64,000 bases of DNA from Lachnospiraceae bacterium MD308. Lineage in GTDB: Bacteria > Bacillota > Clostridia > Lachnospirales > Lachnospiraceae. Below, piece after piece: positions 46,138 to 54,800 of this stretch. The notes under the pieces were generated by a model. It was not told the origin of the DNA, did not search any database, and saw only the letters and a list, made by a program, of their open reading frames with translations. The stretch's first letter is position 1. Each line of letters opens with the position of its first letter. The position numbers and the translations under genes were made by a program. The stretch lies in assembly GCA_000403475.2 (NCBI GenBank), contig KE159796.1, positions 304,781 through 368,780 on the forward strand. The letters run 5' to 3'.

Positions 46138-47766
46138 ATGGATGGAAAGGGAGCGAAAACTCCGGAAAAGGCACTGGATTATTACACCTTTGAGCACTGG
46201 CAGAACAAAAACGTGGTTGCGGCAGTCCTTGGGACAATCCGTGCATTTGTCAATTATGTATCCTCCCTTGTGGGGGATGTGGCGCATAACATCATATTTG
46301 CAAGGCATCAGCACTCCATGAGCGGGATGTACCAGGAGGGATACCAGCGCGGGAAGAAGGAAAGTGCGGCTAGAGAGGAAACCAGCAAGGAAACAGCGGA
46401 AGACAGGGTGGCGTCTCTGGAAGAAAAGCGCGGAGCGGAGAAACCGGAACTGGATCCCCATGAGCGGGATACGGAGGCGTGCGCCCTGTTATCCGATGAT
46501 GTTGTCAGGCAGCACTTGGAGGGCATTGGCGTGCTTGCGTTCCCGGAACGTGATTCTGACCGGATACTGCTCGCTTTCCGGGACAGTGACGGGTGCAGGC
46601 AGAATTTTGGCACAATGTCCAAGACAGGGCTGATTGAAGGCAAAGCGGATATGCTTGCCGCATCCCTTTACCGCCAGCGGCTGACAGAGACAAAGGATAT
46701 ACAGGCGGCAAAACTTGACGCTGCCCTAGATGCCGTGCTGGCATCGGCGGGGATATCCATATATGCGTATGCAGATGTATTCCGCAAAGCGGACAGCGAC
46801 GGGCACAGGGCAGACATTGCCAGCGTCGGGATAGAAGTTCCGGGGGGCGCGGCAGAGATCCGGATCACAACGGATCCCAGGCGGCCGGAGACAGCAGTGG
46901 CCGTCTATAACGGGAAGAGCCTGTGTTCCTGTGATGCCCGGTCTCTTTCAGACAGCGGCGTCATGAACCGTATCAAAGAGGCGGTCAGGACGGAGTATGA
47001 GGCAGAAACCCGTGTGCGGCACAGGATTGGGAACAAGGGCGGGAAGGAGTTCCAGGGTTACGAGTTTTTCACCAATAAGCAAGGGAGGACTGCCGTGAAC
47101 TACCGCGATGGGGAGCAGAAGATTCCCCTCGGCACATACCAGTTCGAAAGCACGAAAGATGTAAAAGCGCTTTCGGACCGTATCTGCAGCAAGTCGCTGG
47201 GGCAGGTGTATGACGTGTCGGGCAATTCTTTTGTACAGGACTTCAAGCTCGGGGATTGTTTTGTATCTGGAGAGGTATTGGCCTATTCCATTGCGGCCAT
47301 GTCCAACCCATCCATGAAACAGGAAATCGAAAACGGGGAATACTTAAACCCGGTCACGCAGCAGTATGAGCCGGGAGGCGCGGCACATATCAGCATTATC
47401 CACGATCTTTACGGTGTCAGCTTTAAGCAGAATACACCTGTGAACGGGGAAATGGAACAGTCGCTGATCGGCGAATATGCCAATCTTGCGGATATCGGAA
47501 CACGGGAACTGAACGCGCTTGTTACGGGGATACAGACGGCGCACATGGAGAACCAGGCACAAAGTGAGATCGTGGAGGACCATGTCCGTATCCAGGATGC
47601 CGTAAACCTGTCCCCGCTCATGGAGGATGCGGATGCAAGAAAGGTGTTGGAGCAGAACGCGCTGGATGAACGCACAGCTTTGTTCCTGCATGAAACAGAG
47701 CCGCCCATGGAACTGGAGATCGAGCTGGACGAGATTCCTTTTGAGCCGGATATTTCCGACAGGTAG
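46138..47766 (+). CDS. Hypothetical element protein (542 aa)
   Basis: A large soluble protein. N-terminal ~70 residues are helical (YYTFEHWQNKNVVAAVLG), followed by a charged region (KKESAAREETSKETAEDRVA), a central alpha/beta part and an acidic C-terminus (PPMELEIELDEIPFEPDISD). A search by eye for relaxase triads (HxH-type), P-loops and HNH or zinc motifs found none. Ribosome site gaaggagaggg. The leader has a CCATATTG motif. Confidence 0.6.
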   Translation: MDGKGAKTPEKALDYYTFEHWQNKNVVAAVLGTIRAFVNYVSSLVGDVAHNIIFARHQHSMSGMYQEGYQRGKKESAAREETSKETAEDRVASLEEKRGAEKPELDPHERDTEACALLSDDVVRQHLEGIGVLAFPERDSDRILLAFRDSDGCRQNFGTMSKTGLIEGKADMLAASLYRQRLTETKDIQAAKLDAALDAVLASAGISIYAYADVFRKADSDGHRADIASVGIEVPGGAAEIRITTDPRRPETAVAVYNGKSLCSCDARSLSDSGVMNRIKEAVRTEYEAETRVRHRIGNKGGKEFQGYEFFTNKQGRTAVNYRDGEQKIPLGTYQFESTKDVKALSDRICSKSLGQVYDVSGNSFVQDFKLGDCFVSGEVLAYSIAAMSNPSMKQEIENGEYLNPVTQQYEPGGAAHISIIHDLYGVSFKQNTPVNGEMEQSLIGEYANLADIGTRELNALVTGIQTAHMENQAQSEIVEDHVRIQDAVNLSPLMEDADARKVLEQNALDERTALFLHETEPPMELEIELDEIPFEPDISDR

Positions 47767-47782
47767 GCTGCCTTTTGGTTGA

Positions 47783-47868
47783 CCATATTATCTGTAGGAG
47801 CGGAATGCGCCCTGTCCTGTAAAGGCAGGGCAGGACTGGAAAGGAGGAGGCAGGGGCTCGCTCCCCTG
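47783..47868 (+). promoter_or_regulatory. Structured leader of the SSB-like gene
   Basis: CCATATTA (47783-47790), a hairpin GCCCTG/CAGGGC (about 47808-47832), the ribosome site aaggaggagg (47841-47850), and then a second hairpin CAGGGG-ctcgct-CCCCTG (47851-47868) between ribosome site and start codon. Confidence 0.5.
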
Positions 47869-47879
47869 TGAGCATTATT

Positions 47880-48812
47880 ATGGCAGCACATAACCAGATG
47901 CGTATTGTGGGATATATTAAGGATGAACCTACAGTGATGGGTGAAGACGGCATGAAAACGGTCATGCTGAACGTGCGGACAACGCACAGATGGACGGAAG
48001 ACTGTTTTGAACACCGGGTTTTTGAGGATGTCATGGTATATTTCAATGACAATAATGACAGGAAACTGATGTCACGGATGCTCGAATTTAAGAAGATGGA
48101 CCTGGTTGACATCAAAGGCGTGTTTTCCGTGCTTGTCCTGAACAAGCCGTCTGTATGTGAACACTGTGGATGCCGCAACATTAAATATAACGGCTGCATT
48201 ACCGTACTCTGGCCGATTTCAGCAATCAAGAGAGGAAACCTTGAGGCAGATTACCTGCGCTGGAAAGACCAGTGCAGGGCATATAAGACGCTTACGGAGG
48301 AAGAACGCGTGGAGGGGCTCATGAAGGACCCGAAAGTGGATGAGCCGATTCCGGAAAAGGTGCTGACTATGCATTTTCAAGAAATCTCAAACCAGGTGCT
48401 TGTGATTGGGACACTTGTTTCCGAACCGGAGAGGCTCGGAACGGAAAAACGTCCGGGATGCCGGTATATGCTCGGCATTGACCGGAAGTATTATATCCGG
48501 ACACAGAGCGATGTCACGGCAGATTATCCATACGTCTATTCCTATGGAAACCAGGCGCTTATGGATCTGCGGCATCTGCATAAGGGCTCCCTTGTGCTGG
48601 CAGATGCATTCCTGCGTACCCGTGAGGTGCAGAACAATATGGTGTGCGGGGAGTGCGGGGGAACCTATCAGTTCCAAGATGTGGCAATGGAGCTGATCCC
48701 GTATTCTGTCGAGTACCTCAACAACTACTGGACGGATGAAGACATCGCCAACTATGAGGATGAACAGGCACGGATTGGCGCAGGAAAAAGCCTTGCCGCG
48801 CTTGGCTTGTAG
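47880..48812 (+). CDS. SSB-like protein with two OB-type halves and zinc-finger motifs
   Basis: The 310-residue protein is built of two similar halves. Each begins with an OB-fold-like strand pattern (NQMRIVGYIKDEPTVMGEDG and NQVLVIGTLVSEPERLGTEK), as in single-strand DNA-binding proteins, and each ends in a CxxC motif (CEHCGCRNIKYNGC; CGECGGTYQF). It probably protects transferred single-stranded DNA. No annotated family was recognised. A GTG at 47868 is an alternative start; it lies within the 3' arm of the leader hairpin. Confidence 0.6.
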   Translation: MAAHNQMRIVGYIKDEPTVMGEDGMKTVMLNVRTTHRWTEDCFEHRVFEDVMVYFNDNNDRKLMSRMLEFKKMDLVDIKGVFSVLVLNKPSVCEHCGCRNIKYNGCITVLWPISAIKRGNLEADYLRWKDQCRAYKTLTEEERVEGLMKDPKVDEPIPEKVLTMHFQEISNQVLVIGTLVSEPERLGTEKRPGCRYMLGIDRKYYIRTQSDVTADYPYVYSYGNQALMDLRHLHKGSLVLADAFLRTREVQNNMVCGECGGTYQFQDVAMELIPYSVEYLNNYWTDEDIANYEDEQARIGAGKSLAALGL

Positions 48813-48867
48813 AATCATATTCCGGAAATCTTCTGCATATGGTCAGGCTGCTTTGCAGATGGCATCA

Positions 48868-48898
48868 AAAAAAGAGGCTGTGAGGCTTCTTTTTTTGA
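48868..48898 (+). terminator. Terminator after the SSB-like gene
   Basis: AAGAGGCT-gtga-GGCTTCTT with two G-U pairs and a T7 tail. Confidence 0.7.
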
Positions 48899-48950
48899 GA
48901 AAATATCCAGATTATCCTTGAATAGAAAAACATTAGAGGAGGATTTTATC

Positions 48951-49649
48951 ATGGATGGAAAAAGGATATTTGACAGAAATGAGGTAGAAGAGCTGGTTAA
49001 GGAGAAAGACTGGGAAGGTCTGCGGAAATATGATTTCCGTGGCGCGGATCTGAGCGGAATGCACCTTTGGGAGACAGAATTTGACAGCATGGATTTTAGC
49101 GGCGCCAATCTTTCCTATGCGTTCTTTGATGTGGCGGATTTGAAAAATGCGAAGTTTAATGGTGCGAATTTAGATAGAACGTCTTTTCGTTCTTCGAATC
49201 TGGCAAACGCAGATTTTCGTGGCACGGATATTGCTGGCGTTGATTTCTCCTTCGCCCACATGGACGGGGTCATTATAGATGGCACGACATCCCATTTCCA
49301 CATGTGCTGTCCGGAAAAAGGGGAATTTACCGGCTATAAAAAAGCACGTCATAGGTGGGGGCTGAACCCGTACATTGTTGAACTTCGGATTCCGGCACAT
49401 GCCTTACGTTCCAGCGCAACCTCAAATAAGTGCCGATGTTCGGAAGCAGAAGTGATATCCATTACGCGTTTGGATGGCACAGATGATGGCACAAATGTTG
49501 CAAGAAGTAATAAGAACCGCCATTTCCTGTATAAAGCCGGCGAAAGAGTCAAAGTATATGATTTTGATAAGAACCGCTGGAATGAATGTGTTCCCGGTAT
49601 CCATTTCTTCATGACAAGAGAGGAAGCTGTAGATTATAAGTTCCTTTAG
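48951..49649 (+). CDS. Pentapeptide-repeat protein with DUF5758-like tail (copy 2)
   Basis: 232 residues. Same head (KDWEGLRKYDFRGADLSGM) and tail (CRCSEAEVISI, GIHFFMTREEAVDY) as the gene at 29788, but with roughly half as many pentapeptide coils (residues ~30-120). The start is the ATG after agaggaggattttatc. The leader is nearly the same as those at 29740 and 49680, showing segmental duplication. Confidence 0.85.
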   Translation: MDGKRIFDRNEVEELVKEKDWEGLRKYDFRGADLSGMHLWETEFDSMDFSGANLSYAFFDVADLKNAKFNGANLDRTSFRSSNLANADFRGTDIAGVDFSFAHMDGVIIDGTTSHFHMCCPEKGEFTGYKKARHRWGLNPYIVELRIPAHALRSSATSNKCRCSEAEVISITRLDGTDDGTNVARSNKNRHFLYKAGERVKVYDFDKNRWNECVPGIHFFMTREEAVDYKFL

Positions 49650-49650
49650 C

Positions 49651-49681
49651 AAAAGAGAAGCCGGCACGGCTGCTTTTTTTG
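49651..49681 (+). terminator. Terminator after pentapeptide gene 2
   Basis: GAAGCCG-gca-CGGCTGC stem with T7 tail. Confidence 0.75.
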
Positions 49682-49732
49682 AGGAAATATCCAGATTATC
49701 CCTGAAAAGAAAATCATTAAAGGAGGATTATC

Positions 49733-50425
49733 ATGAATGAAAAAAGGACATTTGACCGGAGGGCCGTAAAGGAACTGGTTGATAGGAAAGACTGGGAAGG
49801 CCTGCGGGAATATAATCTCCGTGGTGCGGATCTGAGCTATCTGAGTTTTGCCCATGCGGATTTGAAAGGCATGGACTTCAGCGGGGCTTATTTTATGTCT
49901 ACGTTTTTTGGCAATGTGAATTTAAAGGATGTAAGGTTTAACTATGCACATTTGTATACTTCGTCTTTTCACTATTCGAGCCTGACTGATGTGGACTTCC
50001 GTGGCGCGGATATTACTGATGTGAGTTTCAATAATACGCGCATGGACGGCATCATCATGGATGAAACAACATCCCACTTCCATATGCACTGTCCGGAAGA
50101 AGGCGAGTTTACCGGCTATAAAATGGCGTTTAATGACAAGTATCATCCGTATATTGTCGAGTTGAAAATACCGGCATGTGCCTTACGTTCCAGCGCAACC
50201 TCAAACAAATGCCGGTGTTCGGAGGCGAAAGTGATGTCCATTACCTGTTTGGAAGGTACAGACGATGGAACAGATATTGTGAGGAGTGGGAGGAATCCAT
50301 ATTTCCTGTATAAAGCCGGGGAAACAGTCAAGGTAGATGACTTTGATGAAAACCGCTGGCATGAATGCGCGCCAGGAATTCATTTCTTCATGACGAGGAA
50401 AGAGGCTGTAGACTATGTTCTCTGA
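49733..50425 (+). CDS. Pentapeptide-repeat protein with DUF5758-like tail (copy 3)
   Basis: 230 residues; closest to copy 2 in length, with head KDWEGLREYNLRGADLSYL and about 15 pentapeptides, some of them imperfect (HLYTSSFHYSSLTDVDF). The tail again has CALRSSATSNKCRCSEAKVMSI and ends HFFMTRKEAVDY. It stands 83 nt after copy 2 and shares its leader. Confidence 0.85.
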   Translation: MNEKRTFDRRAVKELVDRKDWEGLREYNLRGADLSYLSFAHADLKGMDFSGAYFMSTFFGNVNLKDVRFNYAHLYTSSFHYSSLTDVDFRGADITDVSFNNTRMDGIIMDETTSHFHMHCPEEGEFTGYKMAFNDKYHPYIVELKIPACALRSSATSNKCRCSEAKVMSITCLEGTDDGTDIVRSGRNPYFLYKAGETVKVDDFDENRWHECAPGIHFFMTRKEAVDYVL

Positions 50426-50431
50426 CCGTGA

Positions 50432-50459
50432 AAAAGAGAAGCCGAGAGGCTTCTTTTTT
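50432..50459 (+). terminator. Terminator after pentapeptide gene 3
   Basis: GAGAAGCC-gaga-GGCTTCTTTTTT. Confidence 0.85.
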
Positions 50460-50513
50460 GCGGAAATAACCAAATTGCTTTTGAAAAGGCAATCATTTAA
50501 AGGAGGGTAAAAA

Positions 50514-51242
50514 ATGATTAAAGAAGTACAAGGAGACCTTTTAAAGGCAAACAGCGGTATCATCTGCCATCAAGTGAACTGTAAGGGAGTTATGGGAGCC
50601 GGGGTGGCAAAACAGATCAAAGATTCCCTTCTCTGTGGGGAGGATTTTGCACGGTATCAGCGGCTGTGCAAAGCGCGGGGAAGTGACAACCTGGGGGAAA
50701 TCTTTTTCTGCCGTGAGAAGAATGGAACCCGGTTCATTGCCAATCTGTTTGGGGAGGATATTCCAACAGGCACAGGGATTGACACGGATTATGACGCGCT
50801 GGAAAAATGCCTGAGAAAAGTCCGGGATACCGCAAGCGAACTGAAGTGTACGGTTGCAATCCCGGGATATATTGGCTGCGGCCTTGCAGGCGGTGACTGG
50901 AACCATGTGTACCATGACATCATCATTCCTGTTTTCCGTGATTCGGAAGTGGAATTAACAATTGTGTACTGGGAAGGGCTGGAAAAGGCATCGTTGCATG
51001 TAGGAAATGAACAGGAGAAAGCACTGTATGCGGTCAGCGTGGAGGAAATTCTGAAACGGACAGTCATCGTGGAAGCAGAAAGTTTTGACGGGGCGCTGGA
51101 GAGAGTGACGGCGGCGGTAAGCCGCGATGAACTCCTTTTGGAGTGCGATGATTTTGACTGCCGGAGGATTGGACCTTCTCCGTATTTCCCTTATGGGAAA
51201 GTGCCTGAAGGTACGGATGTCAGTTTTTATTGCCATCTTTAA
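50514..51242 (+). CDS. Macro-domain protein fused to a DpnD/PcfM-like C-terminal domain
   Basis: 242 residues. The first ~160 are a macro domain of the TARG1/DarG/ALC1 type: KEVQGDLLKANSGIICHQVNCKG (written here in parts: GDLLKA, HQVNCKGVMGAGVAKQIKD), the phosphate loop AIPGYIGCGLAGGDW. Such domains remove ADP-ribose. Residues ~175-230 (YAVSVEEILKRTVIVEAESF, LLLECDDFDCRRI) resemble the small DpnD/PcfM module. The fusion is unusual. It shares its leader type with the pentapeptide cassettes. Confidence 0.8.
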   Translation: MIKEVQGDLLKANSGIICHQVNCKGVMGAGVAKQIKDSLLCGEDFARYQRLCKARGSDNLGEIFFCREKNGTRFIANLFGEDIPTGTGIDTDYDALEKCLRKVRDTASELKCTVAIPGYIGCGLAGGDWNHVYHDIIIPVFRDSEVELTIVYWEGLEKASLHVGNEQEKALYAVSVEEILKRTVIVEAESFDGALERVTAAVSRDELLLECDDFDCRRIGPSPYFPYGKVPEGTDVSFYCHL

Positions 51243-51250
51243 ACAGAGCA

Positions 51251-51276
51251 AGAGGACTCGGTTAGAGTCCTCTTTT
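51251..51276. terminator. Terminator between the macro gene and the convergent gene
   Basis: AGAGGACTC-ggtta-GAGTCCTCTTTT, usable on both strands. Confidence 0.85.
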
Positions 51277-51307
51277 GATGCTCCTGATGGTTCTTCGGGC
51301 ACGCTGT

Positions 51308-51715
51308 TCACTTCTGGGCCTTCTTCTGATAGTATGCCGCTATCATGCGCGTCAGATCTTCGTCCAATGCGAGCTCTCCCGATGTCTCTTTCACTGGCTT
51401 TCCCGCAACAATGCAATTCAGATACACGGTTGCTGCCATGTCACAGGCTTGAGCGAACAGATGCCCCAGCAGCCTGCGCGTCAGTTCGGTAAATTCCTGG
51501 ATATCAGGGCTTGCCTTTAGGCTTATGTTTTTTAGGATTTTGGCATACTCCGTGACCATGATCCTGCCGGGTGCCCCGTCTGCCGCGGACTTCACAAAAT
51601 CCAGGACAGTTTCCCGTTCTTCTGCCCGCAGCTTGGCAAAAAGCCATACCAGCTCCACGAATTCTCCGGGTTCATCCTTTGGTATCGGCGGCAGTTGAAT
51701 GAATTCGTCCTGCAT
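51308..51715 (-). CDS. Hypothetical protein (135 aa)
   Basis: An all-helical soluble protein, starting MQDEFIQLPPIPKDEPGEF and ending in MIAAYYQKKAQK. No domain is recognised. Ribosome site aaaggggga on the minus strand. Convergent with the macro gene. Confidence 0.55.
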   Translation of the reverse strand: MQDEFIQLPPIPKDEPGEFVELVWLFAKLRAEERETVLDFVKSAADGAPGRIMVTEYAKILKNISLKASPDIQEFTELTRRLLGHLFAQACDMAATVYLNCIVAGKPVKETSGELALDEDLTRMIAAYYQKKAQK

Positions 51716-51882
51716 GGAACTTCCCCCTTTTCTTTTGTACTTGCAGCAAAGACATTCCTGTCCTGCTATGGGAAGAATAGCTTATAAATGTAAAGGTGGA
51801 GGCCCTGGGACGAATGCGGAACAATGGGAACCACACCAAGGAATGAATAAATGCATGATAGCTAAAAAGGAGATGGTAAAGC

Positions 51883-52116
51883 GTGTTTAAAATGACAGAG
51901 TTTGGCGGGGCAGTATTTTGGGTATTGGTTTTGATGATAGTGATTCTATTAACGGAGGCACCGTGGGAAGAAAGAAATCATCCAGAAAACTTCAGCCTTT
52001 CAACATGTCCAGAAGGAGTCCTTTTCTTTGTGAGTGGACTAGGTGGCATGTTGTTGCTGGATTTGTATATGGTTTATGAACAATGGGAAACAGCCAGGAG
52101 CCGGAGTATTTGGTGA
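51883..52116 (+). CDS. Small membrane protein (77 aa)
   Basis: Two hydrophobic segments (GAVFWVLVLMIVILLT and GVLFFVSGLGGMLLLDLYMVY) joined by a polar loop. Start GTG after aaaaaggagatgg; an in-frame ATG lies at 51892. Function unknown. Confidence 0.5.
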   Translation: MFKMTEFGGAVFWVLVLMIVILLTEAPWEERNHPENFSLSTCPEGVLFFVSGLGGMLLLDLYMVYEQWETARSRSIW

Positions 52117-52301
52117 AGATGTGAGTAAATACATAAGGATAAGATAATGATAAATAATACACAATCGGTTTTGCTCCGATAGGTATAGCACTATTTTAAC
52201 TGCTTTATCATACCGATGGAATTCCTGCCAGTCTCCAACAGAGTGATTAGCATGGGTTCCGTGGCAAACCAGGTGTCCATGAGGACGTGATTTGCCCGGC
52301 C

Positions 52302-52330
52302 AAAAAAAGAAGTCCGCAGACTTCTTTTTT
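52302..52330. terminator. Terminator at the 3' side of the sigma gene
   Basis: AAAAAAAGAAGTC/GACTTCTTTTTT around CGCA; symmetric, so it serves the minus-strand sigma gene and the + strand gene. Confidence 0.8.
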
Positions 52331-52380
52331 GGTTTCCGGGGGTTGCCAAGTTAAATGTGTAAGTTCCGGTAGCCTGGGGC

Positions 52381-53283
52381 TTAACCAGTTTGCTTTTTGG
52401 GGCGCAGTTCAGGTTCTATATTGAAGAATCTACACAGCTCACGGTTGCATCTGAGCTTGGAAATGGCTCTGTTGTAGAGCGTCCTCGTCTCTTTCATAGC
52501 AAGGCCTGTTTCCCTGCGGACTGTCTCAAAAGTTTTTTCTTTCCTGCCGTCAGGGTTTATTCTCTGGATTAGGACATTCCACTCATTGGGTGTCAGTGTG
52601 CGGGAGAGCTCCTGGAGGAGGATCCTGCGCTGTTCTTGTGAAATCACACATTCTTCGGGGCTTTGCATGTCGGATGCGAGCTGTGTGTATTCTTCATCGT
52701 CTATATTTGTATAGTTAGTGTTTTGACGGTACTGGAGGGTGGATTTTACAACCTTAAGCGTCAGCCCGGTGTGATCCGCGATCATATTTTCTGTCCATTG
52801 GATGCCCTGACTGTCAAAGAGCTGGATTGCCTCCGCGATTTTTCTTGAGTTTCTAGCATCGTACTGTGACAGATGGAGTATATTTTTTGACAGGTAATTT
52901 GAAATCACCTCCCGGAAATAACGGACATAAAATGTTGTAGGGGCAGACTTGAGGGGGTCATAGGAGTCAAGCTTTTCATAGAATTTTTCGGCAAAGTCCT
53001 GCTTGATATCCAAATACGCATCGGAATCCACCTGGTAATGCATGAAGGTTTTCTTTGCCTCCTTCATTCCGAATTTCAGCACGGAGGCGAACAAGTCTGC
53101 TTTGAGTTTGTCCTCTTCCAGTTTCTCTTCATAGGAAAGCGCCCCGCCGGATTCCCGTTTTTCTTTTATGGCGCAGTATTTTTTCTTGCGGGCGTAGAAT
53201 GTCATCTGAGCCTCCGTAAGATAGCGGGTTTTCTGGGTTTCATGGTTGTTGCTTGCCTGTGTTTCATCCTTCTTGTTTTTCAC
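52381..53283 (-). CDS. Element-encoded sigma-70 family factor
   Basis: 300 residues. Region 2 is visible around KFYEKLDSYDPLKSAPTTFY, then VRYFREVISNYLSKNILHLS; a region 3-like helix set follows (IADHTGLTLKVVKSTLQ); region 4 is LTPNEWNVLIQRINPD with the helix-turn-helix ETVRRETGLAMKETRTLYNRAISKL. The initiator is GTG with aaaggaga in front; the longer ATG frame is less likely. It may control the element's own genes. Confidence 0.8.
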   Translation of the reverse strand: MKNKKDETQASNNHETQKTRYLTEAQMTFYARKKKYCAIKEKRESGGALSYEEKLEEDKLKADLFASVLKFGMKEAKKTFMHYQVDSDAYLDIKQDFAEKFYEKLDSYDPLKSAPTTFYVRYFREVISNYLSKNILHLSQYDARNSRKIAEAIQLFDSQGIQWTENMIADHTGLTLKVVKSTLQYRQNTNYTNIDDEEYTQLASDMQSPEECVISQEQRRILLQELSRTLTPNEWNVLIQRINPDGRKEKTFETVRRETGLAMKETRTLYNRAISKLRCNRELCRFFNIEPELRPKKQTG

Positions 53284-53482
53284 AACGCAATCTCCTTTCC
53301 ATTGTTGCAAATATTTATATATATAGACACACGAACAGCCATTTAATGACGTTCAGACAATGGTTATATAATAGGCATTTCAATAAAGGTTGTTTTTAAA
53401 TTTGAATAGACACTGTAGGGTACTGTCTGCTAGAATGGAAGTGGAGAAACAGATGACGTGGTGACAGAAAAAGGAGGACAAT

Positions 53483-54091
53483 ATGGGATTGCAGCAGATT
53501 CACCATGACGGGTGCCGGGATGGAAAACAGGGTGACGGATATAATGCGGATGCCTATTACCATCAGGGCGAAATGGCAGAAGAGGAAAGGGATTTTACGA
53601 AAGCGGAAAGCTGCTATAGAAAAGCGCTGAAGGTTTATGAAAGACAGGGGGATGAAGACGGCATTTTTTACACTTGTTTCCATTTGGGCAGGATTGCAGA
53701 GGAGCAGGGAAAAAGTGCAGAGATGGAAGAATTTTACGAGAAGGTCCTGATGATTGACGAAAGCTGGAACGGAGAAGAAAGGAAGGCTGTCAGATGCTGG
53801 ATGAGGGGCATGGATGCAGAAAAAGATAAGGATTTTGTGAGGGCAGAGGAATTGTATGCAGATGCCCTGGAAATTTATACAAACCAGGGAAACGGCGAAG
53901 ATGCCGCAGACATATGCTGCTACCTGGCAAGGCTTGCAGAAAAGAAGAGGGAGTTCGGGAAAGCAGAGAGCTGGTATGCAAAAGCGTTAGCTGTCTATGA
54001 AAAACAGGGGGATGAGGAGGAAACCGCAGATATCAATTATAGCCTGAGAAGAATCGCAGAAAGACAAAAGCGAGATAAAGAGGGTGTTTAG
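53483..54091 (+). CDS. TPR-repeat protein
   Basis: 202 residues made of about four tetratricopeptide repeats with the pattern KAESCYRKALKVYERQGDEDG (split as KAESCYRKALKVYE, KAESWYAKALAVYEKQGDEE). Likely a protein-protein interaction module. It lies divergent from the sigma gene (200 nt apart), so it may share control with it. ATG after aaaaaggagg. Confidence 0.75.
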   Translation: MGLQQIHHDGCRDGKQGDGYNADAYYHQGEMAEEERDFTKAESCYRKALKVYERQGDEDGIFYTCFHLGRIAEEQGKSAEMEEFYEKVLMIDESWNGEERKAVRCWMRGMDAEKDKDFVRAEELYADALEIYTNQGNGEDAADICCYLARLAEKKREFGKAESWYAKALAVYEKQGDEEETADINYSLRRIAERQKRDKEGV

Positions 54092-54294
54092 GCGGCGTGG
54101 ACATTGAAAAAGAAAGTAATAGCAAGTATGCAGCCGTCGGCAAGATTGGTTTTTATATAATAAAACAGATTTCCTCCAGTCTTGTCTCTAATCATTAAGG
54201 AGCTTGTTGGATATTTGGAAAATATCATTTTATAGAAGCGATTGTGCTATATCGACATGCGACCGGAGACCAAAACTGCATAAATATGGACAAC

Positions 54295-54324
54295 GGGAGC
54301 AATCGGGTGTGATTGCTCCTGTTT
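54295..54324 (+). terminator. Terminator downstream of the TPR gene
   Basis: GGGAGCAATC-gggtgt-GATTGCTCC followed by TGTTT. It stands ~200 nt after the TPR stop and 45 nt before the end of the convergent LytTR gene. Confidence 0.65.
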
Positions 54325-54368
54325 GCGCTGTCCGAAAAACAAAAAAGTAGGAGATGAAAAAATAAGTA

Positions 54369-54800
54369 TTAGTCATAGGAATTAAAAGCTAACAGTACTT
54401 TCGCAGCATATTGCTTGCTGAGACTGATTTTTGTATGGTCTGTTAAAATGACTTCATGGTAAGTTGCGGTTTGGACTTTTGACAATGAAACAATATAGTT
54501 TTGCGAACATTTAACAAAGCCGTATTTAGATAAATGTCTTAACTCATTGCTGAGAGAGCCATATTTTTGAAAACATCCGCATGCAGCGTGAATTGTGACG
54601 AGGTGCTTACGGATCTCTATGTAAAAGATGTCTTTTACAGGGATTTTCGAAGTAGAAGTTCTTGTTTTGCATAGGTATATTTGCTGTGCATTTATATAAG
54701 CATCCATTGCCTGCCGCAGTCCGTTGGCGCCATATGTATCAAGGAACGCAAGGAAATCAGTTTTCAATGAATCTGTTTCAAGCTTATCGATATAGTCCAT
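54369..54800 (-). CDS. LytTR-type DNA-binding regulator
   Basis: 143 residues. The C-terminal ~95 form a LytTR domain (KIPVKDIFYIEIRKHLVTIH, RHLSKYGFVKCSQNYIVSLSKV, ISLSKQYAAKVLLAF). There is no receiver domain; the N-terminal 45 residues are helical. Stand-alone LytTR proteins often control a neighbouring gene. It is next to the AT-rich island. The ribosome site is weak (aaaggt). Confidence 0.85.
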   Translation of the reverse strand: MDYIDKLETDSLKTDFLAFLDTYGANGLRQAMDAYINAQQIYLCKTRTSTSKIPVKDIFYIEIRKHLVTIHAACGCFQKYGSLSNELRHLSKYGFVKCSQNYIVSLSKVQTATYHEVILTDHTKISLSKQYAAKVLLAFNSYD

